Program-made: the position numbers and the translations under genes | Shown: piece after piece, positions 35,260-44,878 of the stretch | Layout: the number at the start of each line of letters is the position of its first letter | Position numbering within the stretch: position 1 is the first letter of the stretch | Notes under the pieces: model-generated | What the model was told of the DNA's origin: nothing | Seen by the model: only the letters and a program-made list of their open reading frames with translations | Database searches by the model: none | Source of the DNA: Deltaproteobacteria bacterium | GTDB taxonomy: Bacteria; Acidobacteriota; Thermoanaerobaculia; Multivoradales; JAHZIX01 | NCBI GenBank assembly: GCA_022601195.1 | Contig: JAHZIX010000008.1 | Location: 1 to 64,000 of the forward strand | DNA: 64,000 nt | Reading direction: 5' to 3'

Positions 35260-37743
35260 CTACCTAGCCTCGAGAGCGCGCATTTCCGCCAGCCTCTTCT
35301 CAGCTCTGCGGGCATAGCGAGAATTCTCACTCGTGCCCTTGCGGATAGATGGCAGGCTCGACACCAGAAGCGGTTCCGCTTCCTCGAAGTTCCCGAGCTG
35401 CGCTAGGGCTGAACCCAAGACACTCTCCGCGTCTGCGATACGCCAATGCCCAAAACCGTAAGACTTTCTCAGCTCCTCAACAGCAAGACGGGCTAGAGGT
35501 TCGGCTTCCACCGCCCGCTCCTGACGAACCAGAGTATCCGCAAGGTTGCGTCGCAGGATCTGGGCATAGCGATGATCTGGGTAAGTTGCCAGATAGGCCG
35601 ATAGGGCCGAACGAAAGATCTCCTCGGCCCGATGCAGATCCTCCTTCCCCCCTCTCTCCAACAGAGCAAAGGCCAAACCACCGCGGGCCTGCGCTACTAG
35701 AGGGCTTTTTTCCGGCAGAGAAGCCAGGCGAATGCGCAGCGCCTCCCAATAGGAATCGATTTCTGCCTGAGAATCTCCCTTTGCCCCCTGAGCTGCTGCC
35801 AGATTCATGAGCGACGTGGCCACCCCAAGATGCTCGGCCCCGAGCTTCTCACGGCGAATCCGAACCGCCTCGAGGGCCAGTGACTCGCCCTCTTGCCACT
35901 TATCTTGCTTTACCAAGCAGGCAGCGAGGTTGTTCAGGGTCACAGCGAACTCGAGGGAGTCCTCTCCGTGAGTTTCTCGCTTTACCTCGAGGATGGCCCG
36001 GTAGGCCATCTCCGCCTCCGCGTATCGGCCATCCCTTTCGAGAACTGTCACCAAGTTGCTATTGATCTTCGCTCGGGTCAGCGGCATGTCGACGCCTTGG
36101 GCATCCAGTAGAGCCAAGGCTTCCAGGAACAGGCCCTCTCCTTCAGGAATCGAGTCTCGACGGACAGCGTTCATCCCCAGGTTGTTCAAAGCATCTGCAA
36201 ACTCTGTCTTGTCCTTCGGGTCCAAATCTTGGAAGAGCTGCTTCGAACGCAAGAGAAGTGCTCGCCCCTCGTCGGAAAAGCCAAGCTGATCAAGAATGAG
36301 CCCTAACCGGTTGGAGAGGGAAGCCTGATCGATGGGCGCCAAATCGGACATTTTCTCTTCGGCTACTGCCAGAATCTTCTTGGCATCCTTCGCGGTCTGT
36401 TCCTTCAAGCCGGAAGGGTCTATGGCTTCAAGAATCGAGTACAGGGTAGATTGATAGGTCTCAGCCCGAATCCGTGCGGCTTCCGCTCGATCCCGCTCCA
36501 CCTCTGTACGCCGCAGCTGCGCGGAAAGCACTCCCGCAAAAGAGGTCACCAGAATGAGAATCAGACTCGCTGCTACAACCGCTAGAGGATTTCGTCGAAC
36601 AAAGCGGCGGGTGCGATACCAAACACTATCCGGACGAGCGACAACCGGTTCACTGGCCAGGTGGCGCCGCAGATCCTCTCCGAGCTCCGCTGCAGATCCG
36701 TAGCGGCGCTTCGCCTCCTTGTGCATCGCCTTGGCGACGATGGTGTCCAGATCTCCCTCCAATTGACGGCGAAGCTGCCGGTGAACGGCGAGCCCCTCCC
36801 CTGGATCCGGCAAGGACTGACTCGGTTTCGGAGAGGCCGTCTCCAAGACTTCTTGAATCAGAGCCTGGGTGGTCCGGCCCTTTTTTTGGAAGGGAGCCTG
36901 CCCGGCTAAGAGCTGGAATAGCAACACGCCCAGAGAGTACACATCCGTCGCGGTCGTCACCTGGTGCCCCAGAAGCTGCTCCGGGCTCGCCCAGGCCGGG
37001 GTCATGATGCGTAGCTCTCGCAAAGTCTGAGTCAGGGCTGACCCTTCGTCGGAATCCAAAATGCGAGCAATGCCAAAGTCGAGAAGCTTCGGCGTGCCAT
37101 CCGCCATCACCAAAATGTTGTCCGGTTTGAGATCGCGATGCACGACCAGCCGTTGATGGGCAAAGTGCACCGCTGTACAACCAGTGCGAAAGAGGTCTAG
37201 GCGCTGGTGGATCGGTAGGGCCTGCTCTTCGCAGTAACGGTGAATGGGCCTGCCTTCCACGTATTCCATCACCAGATAGGGGAGCCCATCGCTAGACGTA
37301 CCACCATCCACAATGCGAGCAATATTCGGGTGCTCCAAGTTGGCAAGAATCTGCCTTTCCTGGTGAAACCGGTGCAGAATTTCTGTCGTGTCCAGACCCC
37401 GCTTGAGAATCTTGACCGCGACCGCCTGATCGAACGTCTCGTCCGCTCTATGGGCAAGGTAGACCTCTCCCATACCGCCCTGGCCAAGTCGCTTCTCGAG
37501 TAAGAAGGGGCCGAGGCGCTGTCCTTCCCGGGAAGGAAGAGGTCGGGCTGCCAACAGGTCGACCACCGGTCGCTCCAAAAAAGCCTCTACTTCCGACTCT
37601 GCCGAAAGATAGGTCGCCACATCGGCCCGTAGGTCCGCATCGCCAGCACAGATACGGTCCAAAAAGGCACCACGCTCGTCAAGGGGAAGCTCCAGGGCTT
37701 CCATGAGAATAGGTTTGGCCTGTGGCCACCGGTCGTTCTTCAT
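35260..37743 (-). CDS. Transmembrane Ser/Thr protein kinase with TPR repeats
   Basis: This 827-residue Hanks-type kinase belongs to the class common in Acidobacteria and Planctomycetes. The N-terminal 75 residues are a leader region. The glycine loop LGQGGMGEVYLA starts at about residue 85; Lys 111 (VAVKILK), HRDLKPDN (202-209), DFGIA (222-226) and the PEQ motif in WASPEQ are all intact, so it should be active. A single membrane helix at about 387-409 (LAVVAASLILILVTSFAGVL) is followed by about 400 residues of tetratricopeptide repeats. It is 125 bp downstream of the ECF sigma factor on the same strand, a known pairing in which kinase and sigma factor act together (Vibrio PpkA/EcfP). Confidence 0.94.
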   Translation of the reverse strand: MKNDRWPQAKPILMEALELPLDERGAFLDRICAGDADLRADVATYLSAESEVEAFLERPVVDLLAARPLPSREGQRLGPFLLEKRLGQGGMGEVYLAHRADETFDQAVAVKILKRGLDTTEILHRFHQERQILANLEHPNIARIVDGGTSSDGLPYLVMEYVEGRPIHRYCEEQALPIHQRLDLFRTGCTAVHFAHQRLVVHRDLKPDNILVMADGTPKLLDFGIARILDSDEGSALTQTLRELRIMTPAWASPEQLLGHQVTTATDVYSLGVLLFQLLAGQAPFQKKGRTTQALIQEVLETASPKPSQSLPDPGEGLAVHRQLRRQLEGDLDTIVAKAMHKEAKRRYGSAAELGEDLRRHLASEPVVARPDSVWYRTRRFVRRNPLAVVAASLILILVTSFAGVLSAQLRRTEVERDRAEAARIRAETYQSTLYSILEAIDPSGLKEQTAKDAKKILAVAEEKMSDLAPIDQASLSNRLGLILDQLGFSDEGRALLLRSKQLFQDLDPKDKTEFADALNNLGMNAVRRDSIPEGEGLFLEALALLDAQGVDMPLTRAKINSNLVTVLERDGRYAEAEMAYRAILEVKRETHGEDSLEFAVTLNNLAACLVKQDKWQEGESLALEAVRIRREKLGAEHLGVATSLMNLAAAQGAKGDSQAEIDSYWEALRIRLASLPEKSPLVAQARGGLAFALLERGGKEDLHRAEEIFRSALSAYLATYPDHRYAQILRRNLADTLVRQERAVEAEPLARLAVEELRKSYGFGHWRIADAESVLGSALAQLGNFEEAEPLLVSSLPSIRKGTSENSRYARRAEKRLAEMRALEAR

Positions 37744-37868
37744 CAGTATTCGAGGGCTTGCCGAGAGGTGCCCCGTAGCGAGCTACCTCCTCGGCGAAAG
37801 CCGTCCCTCACTGAATACAAGCGTAGAATCCTGATCCCACAGGCCAAGGACCCAGAGATCACTGACCA

Positions 37869-38462
37869 TTAGGAGGCGGAGGTTGGGCTCTGAGGTGCAG
37901 GCTGCTGGGCCAAGTGGCGGTGCAACCAGAATTTGGCAGCCCTCCACTCCCTCTTTACAGTGGAGGGAGATGTCTCGAGAACCTGCGCGATCTCCTCGAC
38001 GGTCAAACCAACGAAGAAGCGCATATGAACGATCTCGCTCTGCCGCTGATCTTCCTGCCCCAAGAGCTCCAAGGCCTCGTTGATGGCCAGGAGGTCCGGG
38101 CCGGTATCGATGGACAGCCCCAGAACGTCCTCTAGAGGGATATGAATCGCTCCGTTGCCCCTCTTGATCGCCTGGCGGCTTCGCGCGTGATCAACCAAGA
38201 TGTTCCGCATCAGCTTGGAAGCAAACCCGAAGAACTGGCGACGGTTATCCCAACGAAGGTCCTCCTCCCGAAACATTCGCAGATAGACTTCGTTCACCAA
38301 GGCCGTCGGTTGCAGCGTGTGCGATTCGGACTCCCGGTGAAAAAAGAAACTAGCCATGGAGTGAAGATCCTTGTACACCATGGGCACCAAGCGGGAGAAA
38401 GCATCTGGATCTCCCTCCCCCCAAGACTGGAGCATCTCAGTAATATTGGTATCCATTGACAT
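37869..38462 (-). CDS. ECF-type RNA polymerase sigma factor
   Basis: The 197-residue protein has the region 2 segment DPDAFSRLVPMVYKDLHSMA, the typical LQPTALVNEVYLRM and NRRQFFGFASKLMRNILVDHAR of the PF07638/TIGR02999 type, and a region 4 helix-turn-helix (GLTVEEIAQVLETSPSTVKREWRAAKFWL). The start is taken as ATG at 38462, with 38456 as an alternative; neither has a clear Shine-Dalgarno sequence. It precedes the Ser/Thr kinase gene. By analogy with kinase-linked ECF factors it is probably activated by phosphorylation and may control the CHAT modules; that target is inference. Confidence 0.92.
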   Translation of the reverse strand: MSMDTNITEMLQSWGEGDPDAFSRLVPMVYKDLHSMASFFFHRESESHTLQPTALVNEVYLRMFREEDLRWDNRRQFFGFASKLMRNILVDHARSRQAIKRGNGAIHIPLEDVLGLSIDTGPDLLAINEALELLGQEDQRQSEIVHMRFFVGLTVEEIAQVLETSPSTVKREWRAAKFWLHRHLAQQPAPQSPTSAS

Positions 38463-38705
38463 AGCAGGGTATGAGTATAGCAGCACTGCCTCCCCACTTG
38501 TTGCCTGAGCTACCCACACATTCCCACAGCCCAGCCCCCCGTTCTAGGACTCCCGGAGAGGGTGATTCTGCTTCGCCTTTCTGGAAATCAGCTCCCCGTC
38601 CTCCTCTGGCCGACCCTTGACCTCTACGTGGTGACCCCTCGGGAACCTGTTCTTCGCTCTAAATAGTAGTGAGCTCGGGCAGCTCTCAATGGGGAGGTTG
38701 TCCTC

Positions 38706-38864
38706 ATGGAACCAAAGGAGATAGTTATGGGAACGAAGTGGACTTCACCCAAGGGCCTCGTTGATCAGAGCAAGAACACACTCAAGAGCTTGGAAGAACG
38801 TCGAAAGGAAAAATCCAAGAAGAAAGCGGAGAAGGTCGTCAAATCGCTATTCGGGAAAAAGTAG
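38706..38864 (+). CDS. Small lysine-rich protein
   Basis: This short frame encodes 52 residues from ATG 38706 or 45 from ATG 38727. Both starts have strong ribosome-binding sites (GGGGAGG 8 nt before the first, AAAGGAG 6 nt before the second). The product is strongly basic, ends SLFGKK, and its middle is a charged helix (SLEERRKEKSKKKAEK). No family is recognised. Two well-placed Shine-Dalgarno sequences make a real gene likely despite its size. It is divergent from the sigma factor gene. Confidence 0.6.
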   Translation: MEPKEIVMGTKWTSPKGLVDQSKNTLKSLEERRKEKSKKKAEKVVKSLFGKK

Positions 38865-38945
38865 GACCATCGGCCAAAGTCCCCCCTGTTGGCTAGCTCC
38901 CCCCTTACCCGTCTCGAACGATCTCAGAAATTAGGGAGTCGGAAT

Positions 38946-39512
38946 ATGTACAAGAGCCTTCTCGCAGCCTGCCTCATCACGATTATTCTGCCGACTACTG
39001 CCGAAGCAAAGAAGCTCAAGACCAAGCACCATCCCTACCGCAAAGCTAGCCCCGGGTGTGTTCAAGGAGATTGTCGAAACGGCCAGGGAACCTACCTCTT
39101 CTCCAATGGGAACCTCTATGCCGGAGGATGGGCAGACGGTAGAAAGAGCGGACAGGGCACCTACTTCATGGTGGATGGAAGAAACTGGAAAAATACCCAC
39201 AAACGAACTGGCAGCTGGGCCCGAGACAAGATGCATGGAAGGTTCGTCTACACCTTTCCTAGTGGCAGCTCCCGAACTGAATATTGGTACCTCGACGAAA
39301 ACGTCACCTCCCGCCTTCAAAAGTGCAGATCTGCCAAAACGTTGAGTAACACGTACAAAGGTTTCGTAGCTCTTCTCAACGCCTTCGCGGCTGGCTCCAA
39401 CGACCAAGACCCTCTCGAGGGCGCTGCTCGCGGGTACGATGCAGCCAATCGACAGCTACTCCCTAGAGCAGTCGACTTGTCCTGTGGACAACTATTGGCT
39501 TTTGCAAAGTAG
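38946..39512 (+). CDS. Secreted MORN-repeat protein
   Basis: The 188-residue protein begins with a signal peptide (MYKSLLAACLITIILPTTAEA, cleavage predicted after AEA). GGGAG lies 8 nt before the ATG. Residues about 40-115 hold two or three MORN-like repeats (GQGTYLFSNGNLYAGGWADGRKSG, GRFVYTFPSGS), a beta-hairpin repeat. The C-terminal half is helical with two cysteines. It should act in the periplasm or outside the cell; its role is unknown. It sits between the small basic gene and the large CHAT gene on the same strand. Confidence 0.8.
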   Translation: MYKSLLAACLITIILPTTAEAKKLKTKHHPYRKASPGCVQGDCRNGQGTYLFSNGNLYAGGWADGRKSGQGTYFMVDGRNWKNTHKRTGSWARDKMHGRFVYTFPSGSSRTEYWYLDENVTSRLQKCRSAKTLSNTYKGFVALLNAFAAGSNDQDPLEGAARGYDAANRQLLPRAVDLSCGQLLAFAK

Positions 39513-39640
39513 ATCTCATTTTCCTCTACCCTGGCGAGGGCCCGGCTTGGGAGATAAAGGATTTAGCAAACCTGGCCTCCGGCACCGAGCTGCAGTAGCC
39601 AAGAAAAAAGATCAATACCCTCAAAGAAATTGACCCCAAA

Positions 39641-42600
39641 ATGACCTTACCCCAAGCTGACGGCTCCTGCGAAGATCTCCTCGAGAACGGTATGGCATGG
39701 TTGGAGGCCACCAGAACCAAGCAAGACTACCAAGACCTCCTCCGTAGGGTTCGAAGCTTGAAAATCAACGAGGCATTGAACGAGGTCTCCGGCCGACCCA
39801 TCGGTCGAGGAATCTCTCTCTTGCTGTGGGCTACATCTAATATTGTCATTGATGCAGATCAGATCATTTCGATCCTCTCAGAAGATTCATTTGATCGCCG
39901 CGCCGCGGCTTTCTGCCTCATCGAGAGGTTTGGATCGGATATCGCCCTGTTTCGTGATCTCTTGCTGGCAGCAGCGGTTCACAAAAAGCCTTCCTTGGAC
40001 CGCTATGGCAGCAGTCATCTAGTAGATCTCATGGGGCTGTCCGGAAAAACTCACTTCGCCCCTCTGTTGCTCAATCTTCTAAAGAACCAATATCACCATC
40101 ACCCTCCGTCCTCCACGGCAAAGGCACTGGAACTGCTTGGTATCGAGGAGCACTCCGCCGCCTCCCGAAGCGGGCGCTCCATCACAGTTTCGCAAAGCGG
40201 CTCTCGACTCCTGATTCACAACGATGATCGATTCGGAGGGTCCAGCAACTGCTATTGCTGTAAGTTCTTCCCCTGCCGGGTCAACCACTACTACAAAGGA
40301 GCTATAGAGGACTGCAAACTTTGGAACAAAGTCGACCCGGAGTCATTACTGGAGATCAAGGATTTCCGCCCAGCCTCCGAGCGCGATCCTTTTCGGGATT
40401 CGTCGCCAGAACCTACTGAAGACGCCGCGGCTCTCCTAAAAAAATCCAGAGGCCTCGAGGCTGCCGGCAACTATCACGCAGCCGCTGAGGTATTGCGGCA
40501 GGGTGTACGAGGATTGACCGATGCAAACGAGGTCTTGAAACTCCTGACCCAAGCCGTCAGATTGTTGGTAATCACCGGAGACCTCGCTTTGGCCTATCGA
40601 TTGCTCGAGCTGGTATCGGACAAATCTGGGCAGGCAGACAACGAGCTTCTGCTGCGCGTTTGGGATCGGACCCGTTTGAGCCTATTGGACGAGCTAGGTT
40701 TCTACGTGGATGATGGTAAGTCGGGCGCACGCACTCCCGAGGGACGAATCCAAGCAAGGCTTTTGGCCCGGCTACGTCAAGGACCCGGAAGCGACCTCGA
40801 CGAACTGAGCTCAGCCCTCTCGATGCTGGAGAATCACCTCCAACGGAACACGAGAGATACCTGGTTCCACGACCGATGGCTAGGCTATCTCATCTCCTAC
40901 TGCCACATCCTAGGTACTCCGGAGAGAGCCCAAAAGACCATAGAAATCCTGTTTCGAAGTCCTCCCAAGAACCAGCTGGAAGCCCTTGGGCGTCAGGTGT
41001 TTTCAGCCCGTCAATCAGTTTATTTGGGCAACCCCGACTTTGCGGCTCAAACCTTCCGAGAGATCACGCCACAGCTCTTGGAGCTGGCGCCCCCAAATCG
41101 CAGTATGGAATGCCTGGTTCACGCCGTCGAAGCTGAGGCAACTCGGACCTCCCCAGATTTGAAACTTGCCCTGAGCTGGGTTTGCAAGATTCGGGTGCTT
41201 TTCGGGCAAGGCCTGTTCAGGTTAACGAGCCTACCGGCTCGCCGAAGGTACCGTGAGAACCTCCAGTACTCACTGGAAGTAGTCCTTCTCGCGCTGCTCC
41301 GATTCAAAACTCTCAGCCCCCATGAGGAAGAGTCCCAGGCGATTCTCCAGGCGGCCTGGGAGCTTGTATCGTCGACCAGGAATCCCGAGCTGCAACGAGA
41401 TCGGATCCGCCTGAGCAGCGATGATGCAAAACGGCTCAGTCTGCTTGAAGACTCGCTTCATCGAGGGCTGATCTACCATGTGGAAAAGTGCCAGGAGCTC
41501 GAGCAATCTCTCAGATCCGGCAAGATTCCCGAAGAGGTTCACTCCCTCGAGCTCAACAATCATCGAGAGACCTTTCTCAGAAACTTTCTCAGAAAAGTCA
41601 TCTCCCACGAGATGTCCCATCAGGCCCTGAGCTCCCAGACGGAAGAGGCAGCGACCGCCCCTTCTCTCGGACCAGGCGAGGCCTTGATGTGGTTCGGTTT
41701 CAGGTTTTCCCTAGCTAGCGACTCTTTCCTTTTACTTCACCGGAACGCAGGTTCTTTTCAAGCCAAGCAGCTCAGTAACCTCGATGAGACTGTGTTCTCC
41801 CCCCTTTTGGAATACTCCTCCTATCTCGAGGCGCAGGCGACCGGCGGCTCCCCGGCAACTTTGATCAGCCGGGAGGTCGGCTCCACGCGACGAAGAGAAC
41901 AACGCGATGCGAGTCATGACCCGGAGGCAACAGGAAGAGCGGCTGCTAGCATCTTGCCACCGACCATTCTCGAATCTCGCCAAGAAGCGCATTATTTGGA
42001 TCTCTATCCTGACGCACTGTTCTACACACTCCCTCTCGAGACTCTGCCCGATCCCAAAACACCCGAGAGATCTCTCGGTGAGAAACTTGCGCTTCGATAC
42101 TGCCTACGCCCAACTCCTCTCAAATCTGCGGAGAAACAGATCGACTTGTCTCGAGGGTGGCTTGGCCTCGGCGAGATTCCGCCCTATGATCTCCTTTCCT
42201 CACGACAAGAGATCGTCGCGATCTCAGAGCTCCTGCAACAAAACGGTATTCTCGGAGTGCACACTCTCCTACGGGATGATGCACACTTAGAGAACCTTTC
42301 CAAAGCCCTCGAGGAACACCAACCAGCGACCCTCCACCTGGCCTGCCACGGCCATGCGGATTGGGAGTACCCAGATGCCTGCGCCCTGGTCCTGGCGCCG
42401 GAACCGGGCGGCGCCGCTGGCCCCTTGCTGCCCTTCCGGCTGCTGCGCAACCTCCCGCTCGAGGGAGTTGAGTTGGTGGTATTGGCCGCCTGCGAAAGCA
42501 TGGCAGGGCCCCTGGGAAACGGGACCGGTGTCCAAGGCCTGGCTTGGGCACTGATGGAAGCCGGCGTAACCTATGTCCTAGCCAGTCGCTACAGTGTCTC

Positions 42601-42751
42601 CGACCGGCACACCAGGCGCTTTATGCCCCTTTTCTACCGCAATCTCATCTCCCACTCGCCAGCAGAGGCTCTGCGGCGAACTCGAGTCGAAGCCTTGAGG
42701 CAGGAGGGTTTCCCCTTACATGAGATCGGTGCCTGGTCTCTATGGTGCTAG
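39641..42751 (+). CDS. Large CHAT-domain protein with N-terminal Cys/His cluster
   Basis: This 1036-residue cytosolic protein (no signal peptide) has a C-terminal CHAT domain, about residues 740-1036. Its catalytic pair is His 903 in LACHGH and Cys 951 in LAACES, with ASRYSVSDRHTRRFM typical of the fold. Residues about 1-170 look like HEAT/armadillo helices. Residues 204-225 hold C-Y-C-C-x4-C-x3-H-x8-C, a plausible zinc or metal site. A helical repeat region fills about 260-730. Domain order (sensor, metal site, helical repeats, protease) fits a signal-activated protease. It converges with the metacaspase-like gene with a 9-bp gap. Confidence 0.85.
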   Translation: MTLPQADGSCEDLLENGMAWLEATRTKQDYQDLLRRVRSLKINEALNEVSGRPIGRGISLLLWATSNIVIDADQIISILSEDSFDRRAAAFCLIERFGSDIALFRDLLLAAAVHKKPSLDRYGSSHLVDLMGLSGKTHFAPLLLNLLKNQYHHHPPSSTAKALELLGIEEHSAASRSGRSITVSQSGSRLLIHNDDRFGGSSNCYCCKFFPCRVNHYYKGAIEDCKLWNKVDPESLLEIKDFRPASERDPFRDSSPEPTEDAAALLKKSRGLEAAGNYHAAAEVLRQGVRGLTDANEVLKLLTQAVRLLVITGDLALAYRLLELVSDKSGQADNELLLRVWDRTRLSLLDELGFYVDDGKSGARTPEGRIQARLLARLRQGPGSDLDELSSALSMLENHLQRNTRDTWFHDRWLGYLISYCHILGTPERAQKTIEILFRSPPKNQLEALGRQVFSARQSVYLGNPDFAAQTFREITPQLLELAPPNRSMECLVHAVEAEATRTSPDLKLALSWVCKIRVLFGQGLFRLTSLPARRRYRENLQYSLEVVLLALLRFKTLSPHEEESQAILQAAWELVSSTRNPELQRDRIRLSSDDAKRLSLLEDSLHRGLIYHVEKCQELEQSLRSGKIPEEVHSLELNNHRETFLRNFLRKVISHEMSHQALSSQTEEAATAPSLGPGEALMWFGFRFSLASDSFLLLHRNAGSFQAKQLSNLDETVFSPLLEYSSYLEAQATGGSPATLISREVGSTRRREQRDASHDPEATGRAAASILPPTILESRQEAHYLDLYPDALFYTLPLETLPDPKTPERSLGEKLALRYCLRPTPLKSAEKQIDLSRGWLGLGEIPPYDLLSSRQEIVAISELLQQNGILGVHTLLRDDAHLENLSKALEEHQPATLHLACHGHADWEYPDACALVLAPEPGGAAGPLLPFRLLRNLPLEGVELVVLAACESMAGPLGNGTGVQGLAWALMEAGVTYVLASRYSVSDRHTRRFMPLFYRNLISHSPAEALRRTRVEALRQEGFPLHEIGAWSLWC

Positions 42752-42760
42752 CTGAGCCAA

Positions 42761-44878
42761 CTAGGAACCTGTTTCCTGAGAGTATCTTCGCAATCGAAGA
42801 GTCACCGACTCGGACCACCAAGCCTCGGAGCGAGGGCTGACTCCGGATCGGGCCTCACGTCGAGCATTGTGGAAAATAGGGGCCAGCACTTGCCCCAGAG
42901 AATGCCCCAGGGCTCCTGAAGCGCCAGCTCGTGATCGATAGCTCTCCTGAGCCAGAGAGGCGAGGTCCGTGGGCTCCTCGGTGACCAACAGCTTGAAGGT
43001 CTCCAGCCCAGCCCAATCCTTGGCCCCTGGTTCTTCGAAGGGCAAAGTGTCCGGTACTTCGAACCAAAGCTCCTGCCCCTTCCGATCGCCGAGCCTAAAC
43101 CGCTTTCTCGGCGAAAGAGGCTCCTGAGCTCCCGGTAGAGGGAAAAGGGGATCGATACGACCGCTCAGACCGAGATCGAATAGATGAATAAATAGGGGCT
43201 TGTCGTGGTCGTTGAAGAAGTCGATGGCAAAATATTCTCCACAGTCAAAGTCGATGACTCCCCCTTCCTCCTCCTGTGCTGGAACCGCGGGAATCCAACC
43301 ACCGTCTCTAGCAAGGTCCCGGCGCAGAAGCTCCATCCTCACCTTCCCCTTCAAGGAGTCGTCGTGGGAATTGTCTAGGCCCAGAAAATGCCGAAAACTA
43401 GCGATCCCCTCCAGATTTTCCTTTGTGTTAGTCAAGGCCAAGAGATGAGCCAGAGGCTGCCAGCGAGCCGTAAGATCGTTGGTCTTCGCATCCACTAGCA
43501 CGCACACCGGCTCTTTTACAGCTCCAAGCTTGGCCGCTCGAGCCTTCGGCCTCGGGAATTTACGCGGCTCGAGGATGGCAGCCACGATATCTGCTCGGGA
43601 AGAGTCCTCTGTTCGCCGTACCGACGGCAGGCCATCGATGACCAAGGCTAGCTCAGCGCCCCAATCGCGATGGGCTTCCGGAATCTCCAAAGCCACCACC
43701 AAAGGAGCGGGATGGGGACTGGCCACCAACTCTACGGCCGGTCCACCAATCGGCACCTCCCCTCGAGCGCCCCCTGGTAGAAGAATCGCATCGCTGCGAC
43801 CGGGAGCCGTTAAGGTGACCTGCGCCTTCCAGGGAGCCTCCCCGGTAAGCTTGTCGAAAGTCGGCGGATAGATTCCCCAGATGCTCCCGGCGCCAACTCC
43901 ATGAAGACTGCCGACATCGAGCACCAAATCGGATTGGCGGCTCGAGATCACCGAGACCTCTCTTCTTGGTCGGCGCTCTTCGATTCCCAGAATGACCCGA
44001 TTCCTGGCGCCTTCGATTTGAGGATGTTGGTCCGGATACAGCCTGCGCACCCGGTGGGTAATCACTGGGAGGAGATCGTTGTAAGTAGCTCCTTCGGGCG
44101 CTTCCTTCAAGGCGACCCCAAGAGCTTCCGTGAGAGCCCCTTGGGACACCAGAGAACTACCATCTTCAATGTTCATTTCGCTGGCACGCTCGTTTCCCGT
44201 GCAAGCTGCTATGAGAGTCAAGGCCTCGTTCATGGGCAACCAATCTGTCTCTCCAGGGCCCGGCAGAGCCGTATCGTCCATCGACCAGGGAAAGGGTAGC
44301 TCCTCCATGAAACGCTCGTCCGGCTCCACCTCTCGAACCCGGACTCCATCTCCTCGCTGCCTCGACACTCGAAGCTCTGCCCCGGGCTTGCGGGCCATGG
44401 TTCCCGCATGACAACAATCCAAAACGAGGGTGACTCTAGGTGTCAGGACCGAGAGGTGGCGAAGCCAGGTGTAGAGCTCCGAGCCACTGATATCGCGGTT
44501 CGGCTCATCCCCTTCGTGACTGCTGTCGTTGGTCACCAAGACACTTTCCAAGTCTTCTCCCCGGTAAATGCAACCCGGCGCTCTTCGCCGAGAGCCGTGA
44601 CCCGAGAAATGCACGACAACCGTATCCCCTCGGCAAGTTCTGCTGAGCAGCCGCTGCATGGCCGAGACGATCCCGGCCCGAGTCGCTCTGTCATTGGTGA
44701 GGATCTCCACATCCTCCGTGTCGAACCCAAAATCCCGTAGCAAAGAGTCCATGGTTTCGACATCGTGCACCGCCCCCTTCAGCTGTGCTTCGAAACGAAA
44801 GTGGGGATAGTCATTGATACCGATCAACAGCGCCCGCTTTCCTCCACGCTGAAGGCCTTCGACCTGCCGGAGGGTCAC
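42761..44878 (-). CDS. Metacaspase-like protein (peptidase C14) with DUF4384-like tail
   Basis: The 705-residue protein has a caspase-fold domain at residues about 12-300, starting KRALLIGINDYPHF. The catalytic His 94 is in HFSGHGS and the nucleophile Cys 156 in LDCCHAGT, a type I metacaspase-like arrangement with an acidic DNDRD-like loop absent or altered. The C-terminal part (about 540-640) has YFAIDFFNDHDKPLFIHLFDLGLSG then IDPLFP, a pattern like DUF4384, which often follows bacterial caspase domains. It starts with GTG inside the stop codon of the preceding gene (GTGA), so translation is coupled. Confidence 0.88.
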   Translation of the reverse strand: MTLRQVEGLQRGGKRALLIGINDYPHFRFEAQLKGAVHDVETMDSLLRDFGFDTEDVEILTNDRATRAGIVSAMQRLLSRTCRGDTVVVHFSGHGSRRRAPGCIYRGEDLESVLVTNDSSHEGDEPNRDISGSELYTWLRHLSVLTPRVTLVLDCCHAGTMARKPGAELRVSRQRGDGVRVREVEPDERFMEELPFPWSMDDTALPGPGETDWLPMNEALTLIAACTGNERASEMNIEDGSSLVSQGALTEALGVALKEAPEGATYNDLLPVITHRVRRLYPDQHPQIEGARNRVILGIEERRPRREVSVISSRQSDLVLDVGSLHGVGAGSIWGIYPPTFDKLTGEAPWKAQVTLTAPGRSDAILLPGGARGEVPIGGPAVELVASPHPAPLVVALEIPEAHRDWGAELALVIDGLPSVRRTEDSSRADIVAAILEPRKFPRPKARAAKLGAVKEPVCVLVDAKTNDLTARWQPLAHLLALTNTKENLEGIASFRHFLGLDNSHDDSLKGKVRMELLRRDLARDGGWIPAVPAQEEEGGVIDFDCGEYFAIDFFNDHDKPLFIHLFDLGLSGRIDPLFPLPGAQEPLSPRKRFRLGDRKGQELWFEVPDTLPFEEPGAKDWAGLETFKLLVTEEPTDLASLAQESYRSRAGASGALGHSLGQVLAPIFHNARREARSGVSPRSEAWWSESVTLRLRRYSQETGS

